Shown: positions 1-5,939 of the stretch, piece after piece | How the letters are laid out: each line of letters starts with the position of its first letter | Numbering within the stretch: position 1 is the stretch's first letter | Assembly (NCBI GenBank): GCA_020025095.1 | Contig: JAHHSS010000083.1 | Location: forward strand, 1 to 6,388 | Reading direction: 5' to 3' | DNA length: 6,388 nt | Source of the DNA: Peptostreptococcus sp. | Lineage (GTDB): Bacteria; Bacillota; Clostridia; Peptostreptococcales; Peptostreptococcaceae | The notes under the pieces: generated by a model | Told to the model about the DNA's origin: nothing | The model's input: only the letters and a program-made list of their open reading frames with translations | Database searches by the model: none | Made by a program: the position numbers and the translations under genes

Positions 1-37
1 GATATATTAGTAGAATAAATTAGTAAGGGTGAAGAGA

Positions 38-958
38 GTGTTTATAGAAGGAAAACAAAATTGGAATAAATTTGTGATAAAAGCTGATGAAGAAATGAGA
101 TTAAAAGATTTTCTTCTAAATGTTATGGAATTTTCTACGAGAGCAGTTTCTAAAATGAAAAGAGAAAAACTTTTGCTTGTAAATGGAGAATTTCAAAAAC
201 CATCTACAAATATAAAGCTTGGAGATATTATAGAAATCACTGTAGATGAAGAAATGAGTGATTTTTTATCTCAGGATTTAAGTGTAGAGGTTTTATATGA
301 AGATTTTGATATTTTGGTTATGAATAAACCACCGTTTATGGTTGTCCATCCGACAAAGAGCCATTTTGATGGAACCTTGGCAAACCATGTAATCAATTAT
401 ATTGAAAAGTCTGATGAGTCTTATAAAATCAGATTTGTAAATAGATTAGATATGAATACCTCAGGTATAGTAGTACTTGCAAAGAATGCATATGCTCATC
501 ATATATTATCTAAAGATATGAGTGATAATTTAGTAAAAAAGGAATATATAGCTGTTGTAGATGGTATTATAGAAAATGATGAGGGAACGATTGATTTGCC
601 TATAATGAGAGAGAGTATGGAAAGCATACTAAGGGTAGTGGATGAAAGAGGTCAAAAATCTATAACACATTATAAAGTTATAGAAAGATTAGATAATGCC
701 ACAATAGTAGGATTAAGACTTAAAACAGGTAGAACTCATCAGATAAGAGTACATCTTTCTAATATTGGTCATGGTATAATAGGAGATGAGTTATATGGAA
801 AGGTTGATGATAGCCTTATAAATAGACAAGCTCTTCATGCTTGTAAGATTGGATTTAATCAGCCTAGAATGAAGAATAGAATAAACATAGAAAGCCAACT
901 TCCAGAGGATATGAAGTTGTTAATTAAAAAGTTGGGAGGAAAAAGTATTGATTATTAA
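38..958 (+). CDS. RluA-family pseudouridine synthase (S4 domain)
   Basis: Probably isomerises specific uridines of rRNA or tRNA to pseudouridine in the cytoplasm; the target site cannot be read from sequence. Numbering from a GTG at 29, an S4 RNA-binding domain lies at about residues 22-70 and the catalytic domain at about 85-300. The active-site motif is NRLDMNTSG (139-146) with catalytic Asp141; the family usually has HRLD, so Asn replaces His. KPPFMVVHPT (100-109) and TGRTHQIRVHL (233-243) are the other family motifs. A stop codon lies in frame at 11-13. GTG29 has a Shine-Dalgarno-like AAGG directly against it, too close to work, whereas GTG38 sits 5-6 bases after GGTGA; I therefore prefer 38 (306 aa). 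The 3' end overlaps the next gene by 11 bp, suggesting translational coupling. Family assignment is firm; RluB/RsuA-type is excluded by the motif set and the paralogue (RluC, RluD or other) is undecided. Confidence 0.93.
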   Translation: MFIEGKQNWNKFVIKADEEMRLKDFLLNVMEFSTRAVSKMKREKLLLVNGEFQKPSTNIKLGDIIEITVDEEMSDFLSQDLSVEVLYEDFDILVMNKPPFMVVHPTKSHFDGTLANHVINYIEKSDESYKIRFVNRLDMNTSGIVVLAKNAYAHHILSKDMSDNLVKKEYIAVVDGIIENDEGTIDLPIMRESMESILRVVDERGQKSITHYKVIERLDNATIVGLRLKTGRTHQIRVHLSNIGHGIIGDELYGKVDDSLINRQALHACKIGFNQPRMKNRINIESQLPEDMKLLIKKLGGKSIDY

Positions 959-1958
959 TAAGGTAATATTACATGTACTGGACAAAAATGCAGAAGTTCC
1001 GGTCTTAAATGATGTTGAAGATGCTGTTTCACCTGAACTAGACGCATTTTATCAAAAGATTATTAGAAGAGTTCTAAGAGATGATGATTTAAGAAAAGCT
1101 ACTTTTAACAATTACAAGGACAATGAAATAAGGGTGTGTTCTGACCACATATTATATGACGAGAATTCATTTGTTTTGAGTTCACAAGGAATAGCAGGAG
1201 CTTTGTATTCTACGATGTCTACTAATGCAGAACTTGATTCTTGTGATTTGGCAGTAATATTATTTACTCATAAGGATCAGAAGTATATTGCTGTTATTAA
1301 ACTTGACTACAAAAAACTTTATACGCATGAAATAGTATATAATGAAGAAACTGAAAAAGTTTCTGTAAAAATGATAGCTAATGATATTGCAATACAAGCA
1401 TCACAAAAGATTATTCACGCTGCTATTATAGGAGTTAGTGGATTGAATGATGAGTGGCATTTGAGAGTTTTAGATAAAGTGGCTGAAAAGACTGAAACTG
1501 ATTCAAGTTTTGTGACGGAATTTTTAAACTGTGAAAAGGTGAGAGATGAAAAATATCTAACTAAGGCATTTAGAAATGCGACGGATAACTGGATTACAAA
1601 TGCTTATGGGAATAATGTAAAAGATGCTGAAAATATGAGAAGTATGCTAAATTATGTTTTAAAAGAAGATAGTAATGTAGATGTAGATAAATTTGTAGAT
1701 GAATGTATAAAAGATGAGGAAAGAAAAGAAAGTTATAGGGAACTTTTAGGAGATAAGAAGATAGAAGGTGAATTTCCTATAGATAAAACTTGGGTAGAAA
1801 AGAAATTAAAAAGAAGGGCAATCAAAACGAATACTGGATTTGATGTTAAAGGCTTGTTAGAAGACTTTGAAGATCCTATGAAATATTCGCTAAAGCAAAA
1901 TCAAGATGGGACAGTGGATATAACTATAAAAAATGTAGAGTTTTATGAAGAAAAATAA
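948..1958 (+). CDS. Nucleoid-associated protein, NdpA/NA37 (YejK-like) family
   Basis: A 336-residue protein resembling the 37-kDa nucleoid-associated family known from E. coli YejK/NdpA, which co-purifies with the nucleoid; its molecular role is poorly known. Visible family traits are the N-terminal IINKVILHVLDKN (2-14), the segment CDLAVILFTHKDQKYIAVIKLDYKKLYTHEI (99-129 region) that matches the family core, and a C-terminal DGTVDITIKNV (320-330). No signal peptide or membrane segment is seen, consistent with a cytoplasmic DNA-associated protein. The start is TTG at 948: GGGAGGA at 934-940 sits 7 bases before it and no ATG is suitably placed. The start lies inside the end of the pseudouridine synthase gene, so the two are co-transcribed and probably coupled. 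A terminator follows the stop by about 30 bp. Clostridial relatives are often annotated as 'nucleoid-associated protein'; function in this organism is inference. Confidence 0.85.
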   Translation: MIINKVILHVLDKNAEVPVLNDVEDAVSPELDAFYQKIIRRVLRDDDLRKATFNNYKDNEIRVCSDHILYDENSFVLSSQGIAGALYSTMSTNAELDSCDLAVILFTHKDQKYIAVIKLDYKKLYTHEIVYNEETEKVSVKMIANDIAIQASQKIIHAAIIGVSGLNDEWHLRVLDKVAEKTETDSSFVTEFLNCEKVRDEKYLTKAFRNATDNWITNAYGNNVKDAENMRSMLNYVLKEDSNVDVDKFVDECIKDEERKESYRELLGDKKIEGEFPIDKTWVEKKLKRRAIKTNTGFDVKGLLEDFEDPMKYSLKQNQDGTVDITIKNVEFYEEK

Positions 1959-1988
1959 AACTGTATTAACTAAGAATTAAAATAAAAG

Positions 1989-2048
1989 AAAACCCAACTT
2001 CAAAGACGTTAAAACAAATATGTTTATTTGTCATGAGGTTGGGGTTTT
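1989..2048. terminator. Bidirectional intrinsic terminator between convergent genes
   Basis: The arm AAAACCCAACTTC (1989-2001) pairs with GAGGTTGGGGTTTT (2035-2048) with one G-U pair and one bulged G. Inside it a second stem, ACAAATA (2014-2020) with TATTTGT (2025-2031), closes a TGTT loop. On the plus strand the 3' arm ends in TTTT, and on the minus strand the reverse reads GGGTTTTCTTTTATTTT, so both directions have a T tract. It ends the pseudouridine synthase/nucleoid-protein operon and can also stop acpP transcription, whose stop codon is about 90 bp away. Confidence 0.85.
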
Positions 2049-2135
2049 ATATTCCATATAGTTTATTGGTAAAGACAATGCTCAAAACATTGTATACAAT
2101 ATTCCTAACCTATATCATAGATTTAAGAATATATT

Positions 2136-2363
2136 TTAGTTATGTTCTTCAATATAATTTATAATATCAGCTATTGTTCTTATGTTTTCAACATCATCTT
2201 CGTCAACAGTAATATCAAATTCGTCTTCGATATCCATAATTATTTCAACTGCGTCTAGAGAGTCAGCATTTAAATCTTCTATTAAATCAGTGTCAAGGTC
2301 TATAAAGCTGTCATCATCTATATTCAGTTTGTCAACTATTATTTCTTTGATTTTTTCAAACAT
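2136..2363 (-). CDS. acpP: Acyl carrier protein
   Basis: Carries growing acyl chains as thioesters on a 4'-phosphopantetheine arm during type II fatty-acid synthesis and hands them to phospholipid synthesis, in the cytoplasm. The 75-residue length is typical. The prosthetic-group site is the DSL motif with Ser35 (residues 34-36), followed by helix II LDAVEIIMDIEDEFDITVDEDD, the highly acidic recognition helix that docks partner enzymes. The ATG at 2363-2361 is preceded by a strong AGGAGGT (complement of 2370-2376) with 6-base spacing. The gene stands alone, not inside a fab cluster: it is convergent with the nucleoid-protein gene and divergent from the LacI-type regulator. An inverted repeat around its promoter (2389-2437) may regulate it. 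A dedicated carrier for another pathway is possible, but no biosynthetic partner genes are adjacent, so a housekeeping AcpP is more likely. Confidence 0.95.
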   Translation of the reverse strand: MFEKIKEIIVDKLNIDDDSFIDLDTDLIEDLNADSLDAVEIIMDIEDEFDITVDEDDVENIRTIADIINYIEEHN

Positions 2364-2388
2364 ATGTTTACCTCCTAAAAATTATTTA

Positions 2389-2437
2389 CTACCTGATATA
2401 GGAAAAATTGTATAATTATATAAAAAGAATCAGGTAG
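2389..2437. promoter_or_regulatory. Inverted repeat CTACCTGAT/ATCAGGTAG, candidate acpP operator
   Basis: Two perfect 9-bp arms, CTACCTGAT at 2389-2397 and ATCAGGTAG at 2429-2437, are separated by 31 bp (40 bp centre to centre, about four helical turns). They bracket the -10 box of the proposed acpP promoter: one arm lies in the promoter spacer, the other in the 5' leader just downstream of the predicted start. The TACCTGAT core is loosely similar to FapR boxes as I remember them (FapR is the malonyl-CoA-sensing repressor of lipid genes in Firmicutes); this is a resemblance only. If transcription begins further upstream, the arms could instead form a leader hairpin before the ribosome binding site. 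Confidence 0.5.
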
Positions 2438-2443
2438 CAGATA
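2415..2443 (-). promoter_or_regulatory. Candidate acpP promoter
   Basis: On the minus strand a perfect TATAAT (complement of 2415-2420) lies about 50 bp upstream of the acpP start codon. The hexamer 17 bp further upstream (complement of 2438-2443, TATCTG) is a poor -35 match. A second possibility further upstream is TTGAAA (complement of 2487-2492) with TAATAT (complement of 2464-2469), spacing 17. Which one is used cannot be decided here; the difference matters because only the upstream one would transcribe both arms of the inverted repeat. Confidence 0.45.
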
Positions 2444-2645
2444 AAGTTCTACTTTATAACAGTATATTAATATATAATAGAGCATTTTTCAACATAAAAA
2501 ATAAAAATATGCAATTATTTTTATAAAAAAAATACTCAAAAAAACTATATTTATTTTAAGTAATAGTATATAATGAAAATAAGAGGAAAATAGAGAAAAC
2601 TAAATTTAATTAACGAATTTTAATATGTGTGCAGATAGGAAAGTG
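2441..2645. other. AT-rich intergenic DNA between divergent genes
   Basis: The rest of the acpP-regulator intergenic region is almost pure A/T with no open frame of note. It holds a small perfect hairpin ATAAAG-TTCTA-CTTTAT (2441-2457), a TATAAT on the plus strand at 2569-2574 without a good -35, and poly-A runs (about 2521-2547) that could bend DNA or act as UP-like elements. No RNA gene or riboswitch is recognised. Confidence 0.5.
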
Positions 2646-2674
2646 TTGTACATATAGTGTAAATCGTATATAAT
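2646..2674 (+). promoter_or_regulatory. Candidate promoter of the LacI-family regulator
   Basis: A perfect TATAAT at 2669-2674 is preceded by TTGTACA at 2646-2652, which offers a partial -35 at 16-17 bp spacing. Transcription would start near 2681, leaving a short leader before AAGGAGG (2697-2703). An imperfect dyad TT..AC.....GT..AA spans 2646-2662 within the promoter and could be an autoregulatory site. A further TATAAT at 2569-2574 may be a second start. Confidence 0.5.
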
Positions 2675-2715
2675 TAACTAAGTTATTTTTATATATAAGG
2701 AGGTTAGATTATACA

Positions 2716-3741
2716 ATGGTAACTAAGAAACCAACTACAATTAAAGATGTTGCAAAGAAGGCTGGAGTTTCTATATCAACTGTTTCAAGAGTTATAAATG
2801 ATTCTAAACCTGTAACAAATGAAGTTAAGCAAAGAGTTTTAGATGTTATAAAAGAAACAGGTTATGTTCCAAATCCACTTGCAAGAAGTTTGGTAACTAA
2901 GAAAAGTCAGCTTTTAGGTGTTATAGTTCCAGAAGTAACTGATACATTTTCAGCTGAGGTATTAAATGGTATAGAAGAAATATCAAAAATGTATAACTAT
3001 GATATTCTTCTTGCAAATACATATTCAGAGAGAGAATTAGAGATTAAAAATATCAATTTGCTTAGAGCGAAGCAAGTTGAAGGTATAGTTATGATTTGCT
3101 GGGATATAGATCAGGAAATAGTAAATCTACTTGAAAATAGTGGAATACCTGCAGTATATATAAGCAAGACAACAAGAGATTTTGATATATATAATGTTTC
3201 AACTCAAAATGCACCCGCTACTAGGGACATGACACAATTTTTAATAGACAAGGGACATAAAAAGATTTCATTGTTGAGAACTAATTATCACATATCAAAT
3301 CTTGCTGATTCAAGACTTCAAGGCTATAAAGAGGCTTTAAGTGAAAATGGCATAGAGTATGATGAAAGTCTTGTAAAGTCATGTGGTACAACATACAATG
3401 AAGGTTATTCTACTACAAAGGAATTGCTTGCAGAAGGTAAAAAACCTGATGCCATTTTTGTAACAAGTGATGAAGCAGCAATTGGTTGTATAAATGCCTG
3501 TTTTGATTTAGGATATAAGGTTCCAGAAGATATATCAGTTGCAGGATTTAATGACGTTAAGTTTGCTAAGATGTATAGACCGAAGTTAACTACAGTATAC
3601 CAACCATTATTTGATATGGGAGCTGTTGCTATAAGAATGGTTATAAAGATGATCAAGGGGCAGGAAATCGGAGAGAAAAAGGTAGAACTTCCATATAGAA
3701 TAGTAGATAGAGAAAGTGTATTAGACAAGACAGAAAAGTAG
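2716..3741 (+). CDS. LacI/GalR-family transcriptional regulator, CcpA-like
   Basis: A 341-residue DNA-binding regulator. Residues 8-27 (TIKDVAKKAGVSISTVSRVI) are the LacI helix-turn-helix, and PNPLARSLV (52-60) the minor-groove hinge helix. A periplasmic-binding-protein-like effector domain follows, from about 66 to 335. It resembles B. subtilis CcpA over much of its length, including KMYNYDILLANTYSERE and RPKLTTVYQPLFDMGAVAIRMV (288-309). In that stretch Asp300 and Arg307 match residues that, as I recall, contact HPr-Ser-P in CcpA. This makes a carbon catabolite regulator plausible, but a sugar-specific paralogue is not excluded: no transporter or sugar-metabolism gene is adjacent to suggest one. 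ATG 2716 follows AAGGAGG with a rather long 12-base gap; no other start fits. It is divergent from acpP. No convincing U-tract terminator follows, so some read-through towards the 6S RNA gene is conceivable. Confidence 0.9.
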   Translation: MVTKKPTTIKDVAKKAGVSISTVSRVINDSKPVTNEVKQRVLDVIKETGYVPNPLARSLVTKKSQLLGVIVPEVTDTFSAEVLNGIEEISKMYNYDILLANTYSERELEIKNINLLRAKQVEGIVMICWDIDQEIVNLLENSGIPAVYISKTTRDFDIYNVSTQNAPATRDMTQFLIDKGHKKISLLRTNYHISNLADSRLQGYKEALSENGIEYDESLVKSCGTTYNEGYSTTKELLAEGKKPDAIFVTSDEAAIGCINACFDLGYKVPEDISVAGFNDVKFAKMYRPKLTTVYQPLFDMGAVAIRMVIKMIKGQEIGEKKVELPYRIVDRESVLDKTEK

Positions 3742-3762
3742 AAATTTACTATGATTTTAAAG

Positions 3763-3823
3763 TTTATTAGTATAAAGTTAAAAAAAGAAAAGAACTTTAA
3801 CTATAAAATGAGATACTAATAAA
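3763..3823. repeat. Long imperfect AT-rich inverted repeat after the LacI-type gene
   Basis: TTTATTAGTAT (3763-3773) pairs perfectly with ATACTAATAAA (3813-3823), and inside it AGTTAAA (3776-3782) pairs with TTTAACT (3796-3802). The nested stems could fold as RNA just after the regulator's stop codon. The 3' arm is followed by A-rich rather than T-rich sequence on the plus strand, so it is not a normal intrinsic terminator; it may protect the mRNA 3' end or be a protein site. The rest of 3742-3890 is plain AT-rich DNA with nothing recognised. Confidence 0.5.
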
Positions 3824-3891
3824 AAATATATAATATAGGCCATAAATTAAATATTTTTGAAAATATATTTAAAAAAATAAGTAGAAAAAAC

Positions 3892-3920
3892 TTTAAAAAA
3901 AATGTATTTTGGTATATAAT
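3892..3920 (+). promoter_or_regulatory. Candidate 6S RNA promoter
   Basis: A perfect TATAAT at 3915-3920 lies 17 bp after TTTAAA (3892-3897, 4 of 6 matches to the -35 consensus), just downstream of long A runs at 3871-3890 that could act as an UP element. The predicted start at about 3927-3930 coincides with the beginning of the 6S RNA closing stem. Confidence 0.65.
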
Positions 3921-3927
3921 ATAAATA

Positions 3928-4112
3928 GTACTAGGACATACGAACGGGCTATATGTAAATTCAACCTACATATATTATACGGGAGACTACGTTCAAATAT
4001 TAGTAAGAAATGCTCGAACATAGCGCTTTGAGACTTTGGAAAGTATGTGACGCGTCACCCACCTGGGTGAAACTCGGGTGTGAATTTATTTAGTCTACGG
4101 TGTTTCTGGGAA
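3928..4112 (+). ncRNA. ssrS: 6S RNA
   Basis: 6S RNA mimics an open promoter, binds RNA polymerase holoenzyme carrying the housekeeping sigma factor and dampens transcription in stationary phase. The region is visibly more GC-rich than its flanks. The ends form a long closing stem: CTAGGACATACG (3931-3942) pairs with CGGTGTTTCTGG (4098-4109) with G-U pairs and small bulges. The 5' part CTAGGACATACGAACGGGC and the 3' part around GTGACGCGTCACC...GGGTG resemble the conserved segments of known 6S RNAs. CTACGTTC (3987-3994) and GAACATAG (4016-4023) form an apical stem. On the 3' side, TCACCC-ACCT-GGGTGA (4055-4070) makes the hairpin typical of the 3' bubble strand. The 180-190 nt length fits. A 7-bp hairpin in the 5' strand (3951-3973) may compete with the open bubble. 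It has its own promoter and terminator. A riboswitch for the downstream gene was considered and is less likely. Confidence 0.88.
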
Positions 4113-4146
4113 TAAAAGTGTTGCTTAATAGCAACACTTTTATTTT
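4111..4146 (+). terminator. 6S RNA intrinsic terminator
   Basis: AATAAAAGTGTTGC (4111-4124) pairs perfectly with GCAACACTTTTATT (4131-4144) over 14 bp around the loop TTAATA, and the 3' arm runs into T residues. It begins right after the 6S closing stem, so the primary 6S transcript would carry it and be trimmed. Confidence 0.9.
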
Positions 4147-4229
4147 GTAGTATTTTAAATAAAGTAAAGATTGGAAAATATAAATTAAATTATTAGAAGT
4201 TCTAAATAAAAGAAAGACAGGTGCAGAAA

Positions 4230-5657
4230 ATGGATATTCAGACTTATAAGTTGGAATTTAATGAAAAAGAATGTAAGTATTTACAAGTTTATAATAAAAT
4301 AAAATCTATGATAGTAGATGGTGAATTGACTTCCAATGAAAAGCTTCCTCCCATTAGAAAACTGTCAAAAATTATGGGTGTAAATAGCGTAACAGTTGTA
4401 AGAGCTTATGAACTTCTTGAATCAGATGGCTATGTAACGAAAAGGGTTGGCAGTGGAACTTTTGTTTCACACAAAAATGGTAATTTTGATGCTAGTAAAT
4501 TTCATAATAGTGATGATTTATATAGATTAGATAGTGGAAATCCATCGCCAGAAATATTTCCAATAGAGGATTTTAAGAAAGCTATTAATATGGCGTTAGA
4601 AAACGACGATGCAAGTATATTTAATTATGATGATGGTCATGGAATACCAGAATTGAAGGAAGTTCTGAAAAAATATTTAAGTAATTTTCATATTAATACA
4701 ACTACTGATAATTTGATGGTAATTTCAGGTGCTCAGCAAGGGATAGACATAGTTTCAAAAGCTATGATTAATTATTCTGACATAGTCTTTATAGAAGAAC
4801 CAACATATGCTGGTGCAATAGACGTTTTAAAAAGTAGAGGGGCGAAACTTGTAACAGTACCTATGTTAGATGATGGTATAGATATAGGAATATTAAAAAT
4901 GAAGCTGGAGAAATTGCGACCAAAGTTGATATACTTGATGCCAAATTTTCAGAATCCTACAGGTATTTCTTATTCGGAAAGTAAAAAGAAAAAAATAATT
5001 GAAATGGCTGAAGAATATGGATTCTATATTTTGGAAGATGATTTTATCAGTGATTTTAGATTTTTATCTGATAATAATCGTACTCTAAAAAGTTATGATA
5101 AGTACAATAGAGTAATATATATTAAGAGTTTTTCTAAAATATTAATGCCTGGTCTTAGAGTGGGAGTTATGGATATTCCTTCAGAGCTTATGAATAGAGT
5201 TTTGATATCAAAATATAGCTCAGATATATCTACGTCTACTTTAATACAGAAATCACTATATTATTATATGGACAAATTTAATTGGAAAAGTCATATAGTG
5301 AATGTAGAAAAAATATATACTCAGAAATATATAGAATGTTTTAAATACATACATAAAAAATTGGGATCTAGATTAAAAGTAGTAAGTAATAAAGGTGGAA
5401 TTAACTTTTTTTTAGAGCTAAAAAGAGGATATTTTTCAAGTGATTTTGTTAAGTTTATGTTAGAAAAAAAGGTTGCCTTACAGGCAGGCTCTATCTATTT
5501 TGATAATGAAATAGATGATAGATTTTTTAGGATTAACATAGCAAGAGAAAGTGTTGAAAGAATAAAAGAAGCAATAGATATAGTAGCAGACAATTTAGAT
5601 GAATTTTATAATGAAAATAGAAAAATTTCAAAAATAGACAATAGCGACTTACAATAA
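4230..5657 (+). CDS. MocR-family regulator (GntR helix-turn-helix fused to aminotransferase fold)
   Basis: A PLP-dependent transcription factor of the MocR/GabR type, with a winged helix joined to a class I aminotransferase-like domain that senses an amino acid or PLP-linked ligand. Numbered from GTG 4221, the wHTH is at about 18-84 (LPPIRKLSKIMGVNSVTVVRAYELLESDG is typical GntR). The fold-type I domain has EEPTYAGA (192-199), NFQNPTG (242-248), EDDFISDFR (272-280), PLP-binding Lys306 in SFSK followed by PGLRVG, and Arg437 in FRINIA, the likely carboxylate anchor. Phe275 stands where these proteins usually have Tyr contacting PLP. I place the start at ATG 4230 (475 aa), 6 bases after AGGTG (4219-4223); GTG 4221 has no good ribosome binding site. 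MocR genes often sit beside their target, but here the neighbours are 6S RNA and UPF0291, so the target is unknown. No clear promoter or terminator is seen. A true aminotransferase is unlikely given the wHTH. Confidence 0.92.
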   Translation: MDIQTYKLEFNEKECKYLQVYNKIKSMIVDGELTSNEKLPPIRKLSKIMGVNSVTVVRAYELLESDGYVTKRVGSGTFVSHKNGNFDASKFHNSDDLYRLDSGNPSPEIFPIEDFKKAINMALENDDASIFNYDDGHGIPELKEVLKKYLSNFHINTTTDNLMVISGAQQGIDIVSKAMINYSDIVFIEEPTYAGAIDVLKSRGAKLVTVPMLDDGIDIGILKMKLEKLRPKLIYLMPNFQNPTGISYSESKKKKIIEMAEEYGFYILEDDFISDFRFLSDNNRTLKSYDKYNRVIYIKSFSKILMPGLRVGVMDIPSELMNRVLISKYSSDISTSTLIQKSLYYYMDKFNWKSHIVNVEKIYTQKYIECFKYIHKKLGSRLKVVSNKGGINFFLELKRGYFSSDFVKFMLEKKVALQAGSIYFDNEIDDRFFRINIARESVERIKEAIDIVADNLDEFYNENRKISKIDNSDLQ

Positions 5658-5873
5658 GTGAATATGATATTTAATAAGCTAGTATATGTTTTGATTTGAT
5701 TTGTCTTTTATCTAAAGTTGGTGATAAATTTGAAATTATGTTCTAAAAGCGAGTTGAAGGGATATTTAATTTTTATCTAGTGTTAATTAAACTATAGGAC
5801 AAAAGAATATTTTTGTTTTTAAGAGCAGTTTTTAAGCTATATTTATTTTCAATTTTGATAGACCTAATTGATG
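5658..5873. other. Intergenic region without recognised genes
   Basis: AT-rich DNA between the MocR gene and the promoter of the UPF0291 gene. A short TTTGATTTGATTTG repeat occurs near 5692-5703. A 19-codon GTG-started frame (5721-5780) has no strong ribosome binding site and no recognisable product. No hairpin with a T tract is evident, so the MocR gene has no clear intrinsic terminator. Confidence 0.5.
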
Positions 5874-5902
5874 TGGAAAAAAAACTATACTTGTAGTATA
5901 AT
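5874..5902 (+). promoter_or_regulatory. Candidate promoter of the UPF0291 gene with overlapping dyad
   Basis: TGGAAA (5874-5879, 4 of 6 to the -35 consensus) and a perfect TATAAT (5897-5902) are spaced by 17 bp, giving a start near 5909 and a leader of about 30 nt. A perfect dyad TATAC-TTGTA-GTATA (5886-5900) overlaps the -10 box and could be an operator, though it is short and AT-rich enough to arise by chance. Confidence 0.6.
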
Positions 5903-5939
5903 GTTATTCATAATATTGGTTAAATAAGGAGGTAATAAT

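Noticed and set aside
2075..2093. ACAATG-N7-CATTGT hairpin as a separate acpP terminator
   Set aside because: The 6-bp stem is AT-rich and lacks a T tract on either strand; the stronger hairpin at 1989-2048 explains termination better.
2182..2415. Open frame on the plus strand opposite acpP
   Set aside because: It is the Ser-rich antisense shadow of acpP, with no ribosome binding site and no family resemblance.
2658..2674. cre-like site TGTAAATCG upstream of the LacI-type gene
   Set aside because: The spacing to the central CG is one base too long and the right half does not match, so it fails the catabolite-responsive element pattern.
3405..3728. Open frame on the minus strand inside the LacI-type gene
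   Set aside because: The plus-strand gene is a clear full-length family member; the antisense frame has no start signals or recognisable domain.
3931..4146. Riboswitch or T-box leader for the downstream MocR gene
   Set aside because: No T-box motif or known riboswitch core is seen, the ends pair as in 6S RNA, and a strong terminator stem directly follows without an evident antiterminator partner.
5721..5780. 19-codon GTG-started frame, possible leader peptide
   Set aside because: It has no strong ribosome binding site, no attenuator hairpin after it, and length expected by chance.
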